Origin: Streptomyces zagrosensis
GTDB lineage: Bacteria > Actinomycetota > Actinomycetes > Streptomycetales > Streptomycetaceae
Assembly (NCBI RefSeq): GCF_014203645.1
Contig: NZ_JACHJL010000006.1
Span: 1-64,000 of the forward strand
Direction of reading: 5' to 3'
Length of the DNA stretch: 64,000 bases
Part shown: piece by piece, positions 1-8,164 of the stretch
Layout: the number at the start of each line of letters is the position of its first letter
Position numbering within the stretch: position 1 is the first letter of the stretch
Program-made: the position numbers and the translations under genes
Notes under the pieces: model-generated
What the model saw: the letters and a program-made list of their open reading frames with translations, nothing else
Databases searched by the model: none
Told to the model about the DNA's origin: nothing

Positions 1-1
1 G

Positions 2-427
2 GATGTGTTGTCCAAGCCGGCGGGTGCCTCGCGGGTGTTGTTGGTGTCGGTGGGGGCGATGGCGCAGGTGTCGTTGGAGGCTGCGCAGTTGTTGGGGGAG
101 CGTGGTATCGGTGTGACGGTGGTGGACCCGCGGTGGGTCAAGCCGGTCAACTCCACGCTGGTGGGCATGGCCGCCGAACATGACCTCGTCGCCACCGTCG
201 AGGACAACGGTCGCGTCGGCGGCGTCGGCATGGCAGTCAGCCAAACCCTGCGCGATGCGGGAGTGAGCACACCGGTACGCGACTTCGGCTTGCTCCAACA
301 GTTCTCCCCGTACGACAGCCGCAGTGCGGCCCTGTCCGCCGCGGGACTGACCGCCGAACGCGTCGCCGACTCCGTGAGCGACATGCTGACTCCGACCGGT
401 TGGCCGTCGCTGCGCGGTGCCTCCTGA
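2..427 (+). CDS. dxs: 1-deoxy-D-xylulose-5-phosphate synthase, C-terminal part (cut by window edge)
   Basis: This is the C-terminal transketolase-like domain of DXS, the thiamine-diphosphate enzyme that condenses pyruvate and glyceraldehyde 3-phosphate in the MEP isoprenoid pathway. About 141 residues are visible, including VTVVDPRWVKPVN, then VATVEDNGRVGGVG and FGLLQQFSPYDSR, which fit the end of DXS. The start lies left of the window. Roughly the first 130 bases use G/T-ending codons (gtg, ttg, tcg, ggt), while the rest uses C-ending codons typical of the neighbours, which may mark a recombination junction. A general transketolase-family or pyruvate dehydrogenase beta C-terminus is the alternative, but the sequence reads as DXS. 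The following operon is about 500 bases downstream and is probably a separate transcription unit. Confidence 0.85.
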   Translation, partial: DVLSKPAGASRVLLVSVGAMAQVSLEAAQLLGERGIGVTVVDPRWVKPVNSTLVGMAAEHDLVATVEDNGRVGGVGMAVSQTLRDAGVSTPVRDFGLLQQFSPYDSRSAALSAAGLTAERVADSVSDMLTPTGWPSLRGAS

Positions 428-922
428 CGGTCCCAGGCGCCCCCAACCCCACACGCCCCACTACGCACCACACCCAGCGGCTCGCCCTACGACCACCCCC
501 GGCCCGCACGTCCCGCCCGATACCTGATCTCCAGGCACCACCCGCTTGATCACGCCACGTTCACCTCATCCGCCACACGCCGCTCCGCCACCCCAGCGCA
601 CGCTGGCCCAGGGGTATTCGCGGGCTCCTTAAGGGGCGTTGGGGGGCTCGACGTGGGGTGTACAGCGCGCCACGACAGCGCTTGGATACCCAGTGAAGCC
701 GCTCGTACGCGCCGGGTGCGCACAGCCACAGCAGTGCGTCGGTGCTTGCTTCGCACAGCCTGTGGGGCTAGCAAGTTCTTGCTCTAGCGCTAGGCGATGC
801 ATCTGTGGGATGGCGCATATGCCTAGGGGGCATCCGGCACCGATTGCCTGGCTGGGAATAACTCCTACCGGCAAGTTCTTGTCCGTAGCGACGTTACAGA
901 GCCGCTCCATAGCGTCACTCTC
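428..922. other. Gene-free region between dxs and the aminotransferase operon
   Basis: No open frame here has recognisable protein features. The right half probably holds the promoter of the aminotransferase operon and contains short inverted repeats, listed separately. I saw no clear terminator for dxs. Confidence 0.5.
770..881. promoter_or_regulatory. Repeated inverted-repeat boxes upstream of the sugar operon
   Basis: AGCAAGTTCTTGCT (770-783) is an inverted repeat with 6-base arms. Its core GCAAGTTCTTG recurs at 871-881, about 100 bases on. Directly after the first copy is the perfect palindrome CTAGCGCTAG (784-793). Two copies of one inverted repeat within 155 bases of the operon start suggest an operator pair. 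The binding protein is unknown; the SARP encoded at 5494-6375 is only one candidate. Confidence 0.4.
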
Positions 923-2113
923 ATGGTGTCCACGCTTACCGATGCCCCTGCCGCGCCGGTTCCGTTCTTTACCCAAGCGGAATCCTTCAAGGAGCTATGG
1001 CCGCTCATCACGCGCCATACGGATGATGTTTTCGATCGGGGCAAGTTCTCCCACGGGCGTAAGGTGGCGGAGCTTGAGCGGGCCATCGCCGAATACACCG
1101 GTGCCGGACGGGCTATTGCCGTCAATAGTGGTACCGACGCCCTGGTCATCTTGCTTCGGGCCGCCGGTATCAAGCCCGGTGACGAGGTCATCGTCCCGGC
1201 CTTTTCCTTCTTCGCCTCAGCGTCAGCCGTCAGCCTCGCCGGGGCCACCCCGGTGTTCGCGGACATAACCAACGACGGTGACTACGGGCTGGATGCCGTC
1301 TCGGTGGAGGAGGCCGTCACCGAGCGGACCAAGGCCGTCATGCCCGCGCATCTGTTCCATCAACTCGTTGACCTGACAGCGCTGTCAGACGTGGCCCGCC
1401 GCCACGACCTCATGCTCCTTGAGGACAGCGCCGAAGCGATCGGAATGCGCTGGGGCGGTACCCACGCCGGACTCGTCGGACGCGGCGGTGTGCTCTCCTT
1501 CTTCCCGACCAAGACGCTCGGCGCCCTTGGTGACGCCGGCATGATCCTCACCGATGACGAGGACCTGGCCGAACAGGCCGCCGTGCTGCGCCACCACGGC
1601 CGCATGGGCAAGACCATCGACCACATCGCCGGAATCTCCAACCTCTCCGGAGTCTCCGGCACCAACAGCAAGATGGACGACGTCCAGGCGGCCATCCTGA
1701 TGGCCAAGATGACCCGCCTGGATCGCGACATCGCCCGCCGCGCGGAGTTGGCGGACGCGTACTCGCAGCGGCTGCGCGGCACCGATGGTGTGCTCGCCGT
1801 GCCGCGCATCGTGCCGCGAACCATCGAGACGGAGCCGGTCTTCTACGTCTACCAAATCGAGGTGGAGGCCAGAGACGAACTGGTGGCCCATCTGACGGCT
1901 CGTGGGATCGGCACCGAGGTTTACTACCCGCGCCCGCTCCACACCCAGCCGTGCTTCGCCGGCACGGACATCGGGCTGCGGCCCGGCAGCCTGCCCAACG
2001 CGGAGGCGGCCTGCGAGCGCACGCTCGCCCTGCCCCTGTACCCGGACCTGACCGAGGCGCAGTTGGAGACGGTCTGCGCCGCCATCTCGGACTTCTACGC
2101 CGGAAGGCGATGA
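923..2113 (+). CDS. DegT/DnrJ/EryC1/StrS-family PLP aminotransferase (first of two)
   Basis: This 396-residue protein is a fold-type I PLP enzyme of the sugar aminotransferase family, which transfers an amino group from glutamate or glutamine to keto-sugar nucleotides. VNSGTDAL (about 68-75) is the phosphate-binding segment, LLEDSAEAIG (about 165-174) carries the PLP-ring aspartate, and LSFFPTKTLGALGDAG places the Schiff-base lysine near residue 197. YYPRPLHTQP near the C-terminus is also typical. Length is normal for the family. ATG 923 follows a gene-free region, so this is probably the first gene of the operon. One base separates it from the second aminotransferase. Family assignment is secure, but the substrate is not known. 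Confidence 0.88.
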   Translation: MVSTLTDAPAAPVPFFTQAESFKELWPLITRHTDDVFDRGKFSHGRKVAELERAIAEYTGAGRAIAVNSGTDALVILLRAAGIKPGDEVIVPAFSFFASASAVSLAGATPVFADITNDGDYGLDAVSVEEAVTERTKAVMPAHLFHQLVDLTALSDVARRHDLMLLEDSAEAIGMRWGGTHAGLVGRGGVLSFFPTKTLGALGDAGMILTDDEDLAEQAAVLRHHGRMGKTIDHIAGISNLSGVSGTNSKMDDVQAAILMAKMTRLDRDIARRAELADAYSQRLRGTDGVLAVPRIVPRTIETEPVFYVYQIEVEARDELVAHLTARGIGTEVYYPRPLHTQPCFAGTDIGLRPGSLPNAEAACERTLALPLYPDLTEAQLETVCAAISDFYAGRR

Positions 2114-2114
2114 C

Positions 2115-3233
2115 ATGGCCACCATCCCGTTCTTCCCTCCGGACCTCTTTGAGGAGGACCGGCAGGCGTTCAAGGACCTCCTCTTCGAGGTCGGTACGGA
2201 CGATGAGCAAAAGTTCATCCTTGGGCGGCGCACCGCCGAACTGGAGGAGGAGCTGCGCCGTACGACCGAGGCGGAGCATGTCATCGCCTGCTCCAGCGGC
2301 ACCGGCGGCCTCAACCTCGCGGTGCAGGCCCTGGGCGTCGGCCCTGGCGACGAGGTCATCGTGCCCGCGTTCTGCTGCCAGCCGGTCGCGAGCTCGGTGG
2401 CCAACTTCGGTGCGACGCCGGTCTTCGCGGATGTTGATCCGCACACCATGGTGATCGACCCGGAGTCCGTCGAGCAGCTCATCACGAGCAAGACGCGGGC
2501 GGTCATGCCCGCCCATGTCTTCTCGATCATGGCGGACATGCCCCGCATCAACAAGATCGCCCATGACCGGGGTCTCAAGGTCATCGAGGACGCGGCGGTG
2601 GCCCAGGGCGCGGTGCTCGACGGTGTGCCCTCCGGCCGCTGGGGTGACCTTGGAGTCTTCTCCTTCTTCCAGGTCAAGGCGTTCGGCACGGCCGGCGAGG
2701 GCGGCGCGGTACTGACCGATGACCCAGAACTCGGCCGCACGGTCCGCATGTTGCGCAACCACGGGCAGGACGGCATCACGCGCTTCCTGCACCACAAGGT
2801 CGGTCAGAACAGCCGGTTCGACGAGGTCATCGCGGCCTTCCAACTGCACCGGCACGCGGGCTTCGAGGGTCGCCTCGAACGCCGCGCTCGGATCGCCGAC
2901 TACTACACGGAGCGCTTCGAACCGCTGGCCGACCGGGGCATCCTGGCGCCCCCCGCGGGGCGCAACGGCCGCTGCTACTACGTCTACTCGCTGCTCGTGG
3001 AGCGGCGCGCGGACCTGCGCGCCTGGATGAGCGAGAAGGACATCGGAACGCACGTTTACTACCCGGTGCCGCTGCCCCGTCAGCCCGCCTTCGCCGCGTA
3101 CGCGCCCGAGGGCGCCGAGTGGCCCGGTGCGCAGCGTGCTAGCGATCAGAACTTGGCCATTCCGATCTGGCCCCACCTCTCGGACAGTCAGGTGGAATAC
3201 GTCGCCGACTCGGTCTGTGAATTCTTCGACTAG
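2115..3233 (+). CDS. DegT/DnrJ/EryC1/StrS-family PLP aminotransferase (second of two)
   Basis: This second sugar aminotransferase has 372 residues and clearly differs from its neighbour, so it is not a recent tandem copy. CSSGTGGLNLAV (about 59-70) is the phosphate-binding loop, VIEDAAVAQG carries the PLP aspartate, and FSFFQVKAFGTAGEGG puts the Schiff-base lysine near residue 188. The C-terminal YYPVPLPRQPAF matches YYPRPLHTQPCF in gene one. The ATG lies one base after the previous stop, so translation is probably coupled. Two aminotransferases in one operon could act on successive keto-sugar intermediates or form a heteromer. The substrate is unknown. Confidence 0.88.
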   Translation: MATIPFFPPDLFEEDRQAFKDLLFEVGTDDEQKFILGRRTAELEEELRRTTEAEHVIACSSGTGGLNLAVQALGVGPGDEVIVPAFCCQPVASSVANFGATPVFADVDPHTMVIDPESVEQLITSKTRAVMPAHVFSIMADMPRINKIAHDRGLKVIEDAAVAQGAVLDGVPSGRWGDLGVFSFFQVKAFGTAGEGGAVLTDDPELGRTVRMLRNHGQDGITRFLHHKVGQNSRFDEVIAAFQLHRHAGFEGRLERRARIADYYTERFEPLADRGILAPPAGRNGRCYYVYSLLVERRADLRAWMSEKDIGTHVYYPVPLPRQPAFAAYAPEGAEWPGAQRASDQNLAIPIWPHLSDSQVEYVADSVCEFFD

Positions 3234-3243
3234 GGAGCTTCCA

Positions 3244-4506
3244 TTGACCACGAAACTGGTCGTAGTGGGGCAGGGGTACGTCGGCCTGCCGTTGGCCGTG
3301 GCCGCGGCCGAACACGGATACCAGGTCGTTGGGTACGACACCGATGAGTCTCGGGTGAAGAAGCTCGCAGTAGGCGACTCCTTCGTCGGGGACATCACTT
3401 CGGAACGCCTCAGCGCCGTCATCGACCGGGGCACGTATCGGGCGAGCATCGATATCGAGGACCTGGAGGGTTTCGATATCGCGGTCATCACCGTGCCCAC
3501 GCCCCTGCACGAGGGCGTGCCCGATCTGTCCTTCATCGAGGCGGCGGGAAAGGCGCTGGCCCTGCGGTTGCGCCCGGGCGCGACCGTGATTTTGGAATCC
3601 ACCAGCTATCCGGGCACTACCGAGGAGGTCCTGGCGCCGATTTTGCGCGATGGCTCGGGACTTGAGCCGGGTGCGGACTTCCATCTCGGCTATAGCCCCG
3701 AGCGCATTGACCCGGGCAACGTTGACTGGACCTTCGAAAGCACGCCCAAGGTCGTATCCGGCATTGATGAGGCGTCGCTGGAGAGCGTACGGACGTTCTA
3801 CTCCGCCATTGTGCAGCAGGTGGTGATTGCTAAGTCGCCGCGCGTCGCGGAACTCGCGAAGGTCATGGAGAACACCTTCCGGCACGTGAACATCGCGCTG
3901 GTCAACGAGCTCGCCACACATGCCGAGGGAATCGGCGTCAATGTCTGGGACGCTTTGGAGGTCGCCTCGACCAAGCCCTTCGGCTTTATGCGCTTCACTC
4001 CGGGCCCGGGAGTCGGCGGGCACTGCCTGCCGGTGGACCCGTTGTATCTGTCCTGGAAGGTGGAGCGCACATCGAGCAAGCGGTTCCGACTGGTGGAATT
4101 GGCGGATGAGCTCAACAACGCCATGCCGGAACACGTGGTACGCAAGCTGACCCGCGGTCTGGACCGGCGGCATCAGACGGTGACCGGTTCGCGCATTTTG
4201 ATGCTCGGCCTGGCCTATAAGCCGAACACCGGTGACGTACGCGAATCGCCGGCGTTGCCGATCGCCAAGATGCTCATCGAGGCGGGCGCCACGGTCCGGT
4301 TCGCCGATCCGCACGTCACCGAAGAGCCCAACATTCCGGGATTGACTCAGGTCGAGTTGACCCCGGAGGAGATCTCACGGGCCCACGCCGTGCTCATCGT
4401 CACCGATCACGATGACTTTGACTACGAAACCATCGCGGCAAAGGCCCGTTACATATTTGACTGCCGGCATCGGCTGCCTCTCTCCAAGGACATCGAGTCG
4501 CTATGA
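3244..4506 (+). CDS. UDP-glucose/UDP-ManNAc-family sugar nucleotide 6-dehydrogenase
   Basis: This 420-residue NAD-dependent enzyme oxidises C6 of a UDP-hexose or UDP-HexNAc to a uronic acid. The Rossmann motif is VVVGQGYVGLPLA (about 6-18). ITVPTPL and ESTSYPGTTEE follow, LAKVMENTFRHVNIAL is the central helix, and GVGGHCLPVDPLYL carries the catalytic cysteine near residue 261. LGLAYKPNTGDVRESPA and an ADPH segment lie in the C-terminal domain. HCLPVDP and MENTFR look more like the WecC/UDP-HexNAc branch than classical Ugd. I chose TTG 3244 because GGGAG lies 6-7 bases upstream and the Rossmann motif follows at once. With the two aminotransferases it suggests an amino-uronic sugar nucleotide. 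Confidence 0.86.
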   Translation: MTTKLVVVGQGYVGLPLAVAAAEHGYQVVGYDTDESRVKKLAVGDSFVGDITSERLSAVIDRGTYRASIDIEDLEGFDIAVITVPTPLHEGVPDLSFIEAAGKALALRLRPGATVILESTSYPGTTEEVLAPILRDGSGLEPGADFHLGYSPERIDPGNVDWTFESTPKVVSGIDEASLESVRTFYSAIVQQVVIAKSPRVAELAKVMENTFRHVNIALVNELATHAEGIGVNVWDALEVASTKPFGFMRFTPGPGVGGHCLPVDPLYLSWKVERTSSKRFRLVELADELNNAMPEHVVRKLTRGLDRRHQTVTGSRILMLGLAYKPNTGDVRESPALPIAKMLIEAGATVRFADPHVTEEPNIPGLTQVELTPEEISRAHAVLIVTDHDDFDYETIAAKARYIFDCRHRLPLSKDIESL

Positions 4507-4624
4507 GCACGGCCGCCCCCGGCAACCCCACGCAGGCAGCAACTCCGTCGTCCCCCGCAGCTGCTGCAATCTCCGTATCGCAGTCGGCTGCGGGGCCTCG
4601 CCACTGGCGAAGCCGTCCCTGACG

Positions 4625-4911
4625 CTAGACCGAGTCATTATCCGTTTTGCGGGTGATTCGGGTACTGGTATGCAGTTGACGGGTAATCGGTTCACTTCGG
4701 AGACGGCGTCGTTTGGTAACGACCTCTCAACGCTACCGAACTTCCGCGCGGAGATTCGGGCGCCTGCTGGAGCGTTGCCGGGGGTGACATCATTCCAACT
4801 GCACTTCGCCGACCACGACATCCTCACCCCCGGCGACGCACCCGATGTACTGGTCGCATGGAACCTCCGTCAAAGCCGAGGAGTTGGCCACAGCCCTCAA
4901 GGAGGCCATCA
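4625..4911 (+). pseudogene. korA: korA remnant (2-oxoacid:ferredoxin oxidoreductase alpha subunit)
   Basis: The segment VIIRFAGDSGTGMQLTG followed by NDLSTLPNF, EIRAPAG and LPGVTSFQLHFADHDI is the unmistakable start of KorA, the subunit that couples 2-oxoglutarate or pyruvate oxidation to ferredoxin. The frame breaks off near 4865 after DAPDVLVAWNL, and a different frame continues as TSVKAEELATALKEAI. I read that second part as the extreme C-terminus of KorA, so well over a kilobase appears deleted. Upstream, an ATG at 4503 overlaps the dehydrogenase stop (ATGA) but reaches a stop at 4622, so the intact 5' end is lost too. The gene cannot make a working protein. Confidence 0.75.
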
Positions 4912-5299
4912 ATGCCTCACACCACCCCACCCCCCACCAGCGCAGCAGCCGGGGCTCATTCCAACGCGGGCGTAAAGGACCGGTTGCCGTCCCTGGCATT
5001 GGTGCCACGCGCGGACAGCAAACAAGCAATGAAAGACTTCAAGTCCGACCAAGAAGTGCGCTGGTGCCCCGGATGCGGGGACTACGCCGTCTTGGCCGCA
5101 GTACAAGGCTTCCCCTGGCTCTAGGCGCCGAAGCCACCTTCGTCGCCCGCACGGTGGACTCCGACCGCCAACACCTCACCGAACTTCTCCGACAAGCCGC
5201 GGCCCACCCAGGAACCGCACTCGTGGAGATCTACCAAAACTGCAACATCTTCAACGACGGCGCCTTCGAAGTCCTCAAGGGCAAAGTGGTCTGCGGCCT
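4912..5299 (+). pseudogene. korB: korB remnant (2-oxoacid:ferredoxin oxidoreductase beta subunit)
   Basis: ATG 4912 has GGAGG just upstream and opens a frame containing MKDFKSDQEVRWCPGCGDYA, the conserved N-terminus of KorB with its CPGCG thiamine/Fe-S region. The frame ends at 5124 shortly after AAVQGF. From about 5113 another frame reads LALGAEATFVARTVDS, then GTALVEIYQNCNIFNDGAF, which belong about 150 residues further along KorB. A deletion of roughly 450 bases with a frame change explains this, and the C-terminal part beyond LKGK is also missing. Together with korA this is a decayed operon. Confidence 0.78.
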
Positions 5300-5493
5300 A
5301 TGGGCTATGGGCCGGACGATGTATGCGTACCCGGTCGGATGATCATGGCCCACCGAGGTTCACCGGGGGAGTGACCGGTGCGAGTTGAGGTGTACGCGCG
5401 CCGGTAGCGAACGCGCGTAGCACTCGAACGACTCGGGAGAGCCGAGGAAGACTCGGGTCGCCCGCTGCCGTTTTGGCCCCTCACGCCATGGGC

Positions 5494-6375
5494 CTACTCG
5501 CCGTGGGCGTGAGCGTGGGCCGAGGCTGGTTGCTGGAGGGGAACGGTGGACGCGGAGGAGTACCGCGCGAGATCGAGGGCCAACACGGAGTCGGTGCCCA
5601 CCGGGCTGTCGATGACCGGGTCGCAGGCCAACACGGCCTGGTGCAAATTGCGCATCCGCGGCGACGGCTCAAGGCCGAGCTCGTCATGCAGCACCTGACG
5701 CAACCGCTTCACCACCTCCAACGCCTGGGCACGTCGGCCCGAGCGGTAGAGCGCGAGCATGAGTTGCGCATGCAGGTTCTCGTGGGTGGGGTACTTGGTG
5801 ACCAGGGCGCTGAGTTCGCCGAGAAGTTCGTGGTGGCGGCCGAGCCGCAAGTCGGCGTCGATGCGCTGTTCGTGGACGCTGATCCGATCCTCTTCGAGAC
5901 CCACGAGATGGGCCCTGAGCACCGGGCCCGCCTGCACGTCGGAGAGGGCGGAGCCCTGCCACATGGTCAGCGCACGCGTCAAAAGGGCGGACGCGGTGTG
6001 GTCGTCGCGGTGGAGATCCGCACGGCCTTCGCGTACCAGCGACGTGAAGATGTTGACGTCGAGTTCATCATTGCGGACCGCCAGCAAATATCCGCCGTCG
6101 CGAGTCTCCAGAACGCGGCGCGCAGCTTGTAAACTGCCGATGCGCGGAACACTACGCAGAGTTCGCCGTAGCTGGAGGATATAGGACTGGAGGGTGGACA
6201 GCGCCGTGTTGGGTGGCGACGTCTCCCACAGTTCATCTATGCAGGTGCTGGTGGAAACGACCTGGTTGGCGTTGAGGAGCAGCAGGGCCAGAAGCTGCCG
6301 TTGTTTTGGTGCTGTTGGGGTATAGGAGCGCCCCTGCTCGTACATGCGGAGCGGGCCCAATATGGCAAATTCCAT
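5494..6375 (-). CDS. SARP-family (AfsR/DnrI-like) transcriptional activator
   Basis: This 293-residue protein has the SARP layout. An OmpR-type winged helix comes first (MEFAILGPLRM at the N-terminus, PKQRQLLALLLLNANQVVS, TALSTLQSYILQLRRTL, GGYLLAV). A bacterial transcriptional activation domain follows (ALTMWQG, THENLHAQLMLALYRSGRRAQAL, LHDELGLEPSPRM). SARPs activate secondary-metabolite genes by binding heptameric direct repeats. I chose ATG 6375 because the domain begins right there; a longer start is open upstream but adds no domain. The C-terminus ends in an Ala/His-rich tail. It lies opposite the kor remnant and near the sugar operon, so regulation of that operon is possible but unproven. 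Confidence 0.87.
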   Translation of the reverse strand: MEFAILGPLRMYEQGRSYTPTAPKQRQLLALLLLNANQVVSTSTCIDELWETSPPNTALSTLQSYILQLRRTLRSVPRIGSLQAARRVLETRDGGYLLAVRNDELDVNIFTSLVREGRADLHRDDHTASALLTRALTMWQGSALSDVQAGPVLRAHLVGLEEDRISVHEQRIDADLRLGRHHELLGELSALVTKYPTHENLHAQLMLALYRSGRRAQALEVVKRLRQVLHDELGLEPSPRMRNLHQAVLACDPVIDSPVGTDSVLALDLARYSSASTVPLQQPASAHAHAHGE

Positions 6376-6688
6376 GACGTTCTCGTTCACCTTCCAGAAG
6401 AGTGTGACGAGAGGCTCGATGATTAGGGACGCACGGAAAGACCACACAGGTAAGACGTCATGACATCACTGGGAGTCTCACGCTAGTCCCCGTGTGGGCC
6501 GCTCCGTTGGGGGACGGGCGCCCGCCGATGTTCCGTCGTGCCTGTTTCCATATGGCCATGCTGCGTCGCCTGTTCATCCCCCCGTGGCTGAAAGTCGAGC
6601 AAATCTGGAGCCAGCAGGCAGTCTATGTCACCTCAAGTCGCTCGTTCAACAGTTCACCAGTGAGTCAACAGTTCCGCATGGTGGAGCG

Positions 6689-6705
6689 CGTTCGGTCTTC
6701 GAACG
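6689..6705. promoter_or_regulatory. Inverted repeat CGTTCG-N5-CGAACG
   Basis: Two 6-base arms (6689-6694 and 6700-6705) flank a 5-base spacer about 315 bases upstream of the SARP start. It may be an operator or a weak hairpin. No regulator can be named. Confidence 0.3.
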
Positions 6706-6896
6706 ATCCAGATAGTAACCCGCTTTGAGCTGTGTACCTATGGTCCTTCCAGCTCTCTGACGGATGGCCACTCCAGTGCCTATTTGCGCAGCCCCGGCTT
6801 CATCCAGCCGCCTAGTCCGAGCCAGGCGTGGAGTTGACGAGCGTACCTCGTTGGCGTCGGTGGTGTATCGGGTGATCGAAAGTTTGTGGAGTGCGA

Positions 6897-6930
6897 GAAC
6901 CCCCGTCTCCGGCCCTGGTGACGGGGGTTC
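6897..6930. terminator. Perfect 11-bp hairpin, probable bidirectional terminator
   Basis: GAACCCCCGTC (6897-6907) pairs perfectly with GACGGGGGTTC (6920-6930) around a 12-base loop. No long U-run follows, as is usual in Streptomyces. It lies about 95 bases downstream of the hemerythrin-like gene's stop on the minus strand and probably terminates it. Confidence 0.65.
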
Positions 6931-7023
6931 TGTTGCTTACAAGAGGTGAACGGAAGGAGCCTCAATATCCTTACGTCATCAACTAGTTGCGCACGGTCAT
7001 AGCCGGCGAGTGGGCTGGCTGAT

Positions 7024-7695
7024 TCATGCGGCTCCGGCTAGCTCCCAGTGCGGAGTGCGCTCGTAGCGCGGCTGCCACACGCTGCGGCACAGGAAACGCA
7101 GCGGCGGCGACAGGAGGGACAAAATCTGGGACCTGGTGCTGTCCGGGGCCCCGTCGAGCAGCCAGGGAAAGAAGGAAGAGGCTCCCTTGAGTCCCACCTG
7201 GCGGCGCTGCTCATCGCAGAAGGCGCGCCATTCCTGCTGGCTGAGGACGCTCTGCACCAGCGGCAGGGCGTTGGCTTCCTCGCGGTCGAGGTGGGTGAGC
7301 AGCGAGGTGGAGAAGTCCTCCGCGTACTCGCGCAGTCGGAACCGTCGATCGTGGGAAAGGGCCGCATCGATCTTCCGGATCATGGGGTCCATCTCGGCAT
7401 TCTCGGCCTCCATCGATTCCAGGATCTCCAACTCCTGGGGCTGGCCGGCCAACCGGGTGCGCATGGCGGGCCACAACACGCAGTCCTTGGCGGTGCGTTG
7501 CACCGCTAGATATCGCTTGAGCGTGAGCCAGCCTGCGCGGATCGACGCACCATCTCGTACGTCTTCGCTGTATGAGGCGGACATCAGCAAGGCCGCGTCC
7601 CGCCGAAAGGCGTTGTGCACCGCGTACGTTAGCGTCAGATCAGCCCGGCACTGGTCGCGAGTTCCCGCTATGGCGCTCAAGAGTTGCCTCCTCAT
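7024..7695 (-). CDS. Hemerythrin HHE-domain-like protein
   Basis: This protein of about 223 residues is alpha-helical and resembles hemerythrin/HHE proteins, which bind O2, NO or metals through a four-helix bundle. HNAFRRD keeps the first-helix histidine and LLTHLDREEANALP fits the last H-x3-E...P motif. The second helix, where HHxxED...WP is expected, reads VQRTAKDCVLWP and lacks the usual histidines and glutamate, so metal binding may be lost or altered. ATG 7695 is chosen because the domain follows soon after; an ATG at 7749 is possible. The ribosome site is weak. It appears monocistronic. Confidence 0.65.
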   Translation of the reverse strand: MRRQLLSAIAGTRDQCRADLTLTYAVHNAFRRDAALLMSASYSEDVRDGASIRAGWLTLKRYLAVQRTAKDCVLWPAMRTRLAGQPQELEILESMEAENAEMDPMIRKIDAALSHDRRFRLREYAEDFSTSLLTHLDREEANALPLVQSVLSQQEWRAFCDEQRRQVGLKGASSFFPWLLDGAPDSTRSQILSLLSPPLRFLCRSVWQPRYERTPHWELAGAA

Positions 7696-8164
7696 GGTGA
7701 GAAGTCTGGTGCAGATTGCTCCGAATCTTCGGGTCAGTGTGCACCTCAATTACCTCCGGTGCAAGTTGTTCCATACCGCAGAAGTGGCTCCTGACCGGGC
7801 AGGCGGCCGAGTTGAGGTAGGAAACTCCGGCAATTCGGACCGCCATGGAACCAGCCGCATCGCGCCGCAATTGCGCCACGTTGCGAGATGAATACGGCGC
7901 GTGTCCGGCACGGTCACTCGCCACCGTGAAAGAGCCATTGTGGCGCGCTTCCCGGCGGTGTGACGGTACGCATCTTCCGCCCGTACGGAACGTCTGTTTT
8001 GCGTCGCTCCTGCGCGAAGTGGCCGAGCGTCGCCGGGGATGCGAAGTGGCCACTGACGCAAGGGCGCGCCAGGCGAGGCCGGATGGTCGGCGTGGGCCGT
8101 TGACGCGGGGGCCCGGCGAAAGGTGCGAAAGCCGTTGAGATGCGGCGAGTTGGCCGCGGTGAGG
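7696..8164. other. Gene-free region between HHE gene and LysR gene
   Basis: I see no coding region with family features. The left side should hold the promoter of the minus-strand HHE gene. No strong hairpin was found downstream of the LysR gene. Confidence 0.4.

Larger units (their letters stand above)
6376..7023. other. Gene-free region upstream of the SARP gene
   Basis: No convincing coding region is present. The stretch holds a short inverted repeat at 6689-6705, a 10-base direct repeat TCAACAGTTC (6646-6655 and 6665-6674) and a strong hairpin at 6897-6930. The left end should contain the SARP promoter. Confidence 0.5.

Noticed and set aside
1548..3602. A 684-residue minus-strand frame opposite the aminotransferases.
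   Set aside because: It is Arg/Ala-rich without family motifs and runs opposite three well-supported genes.
5341..5493. Possible continuation of korB beyond 5299.
   Set aside because: No KorB C-terminal motifs were found in any frame, so the remnant ends there.
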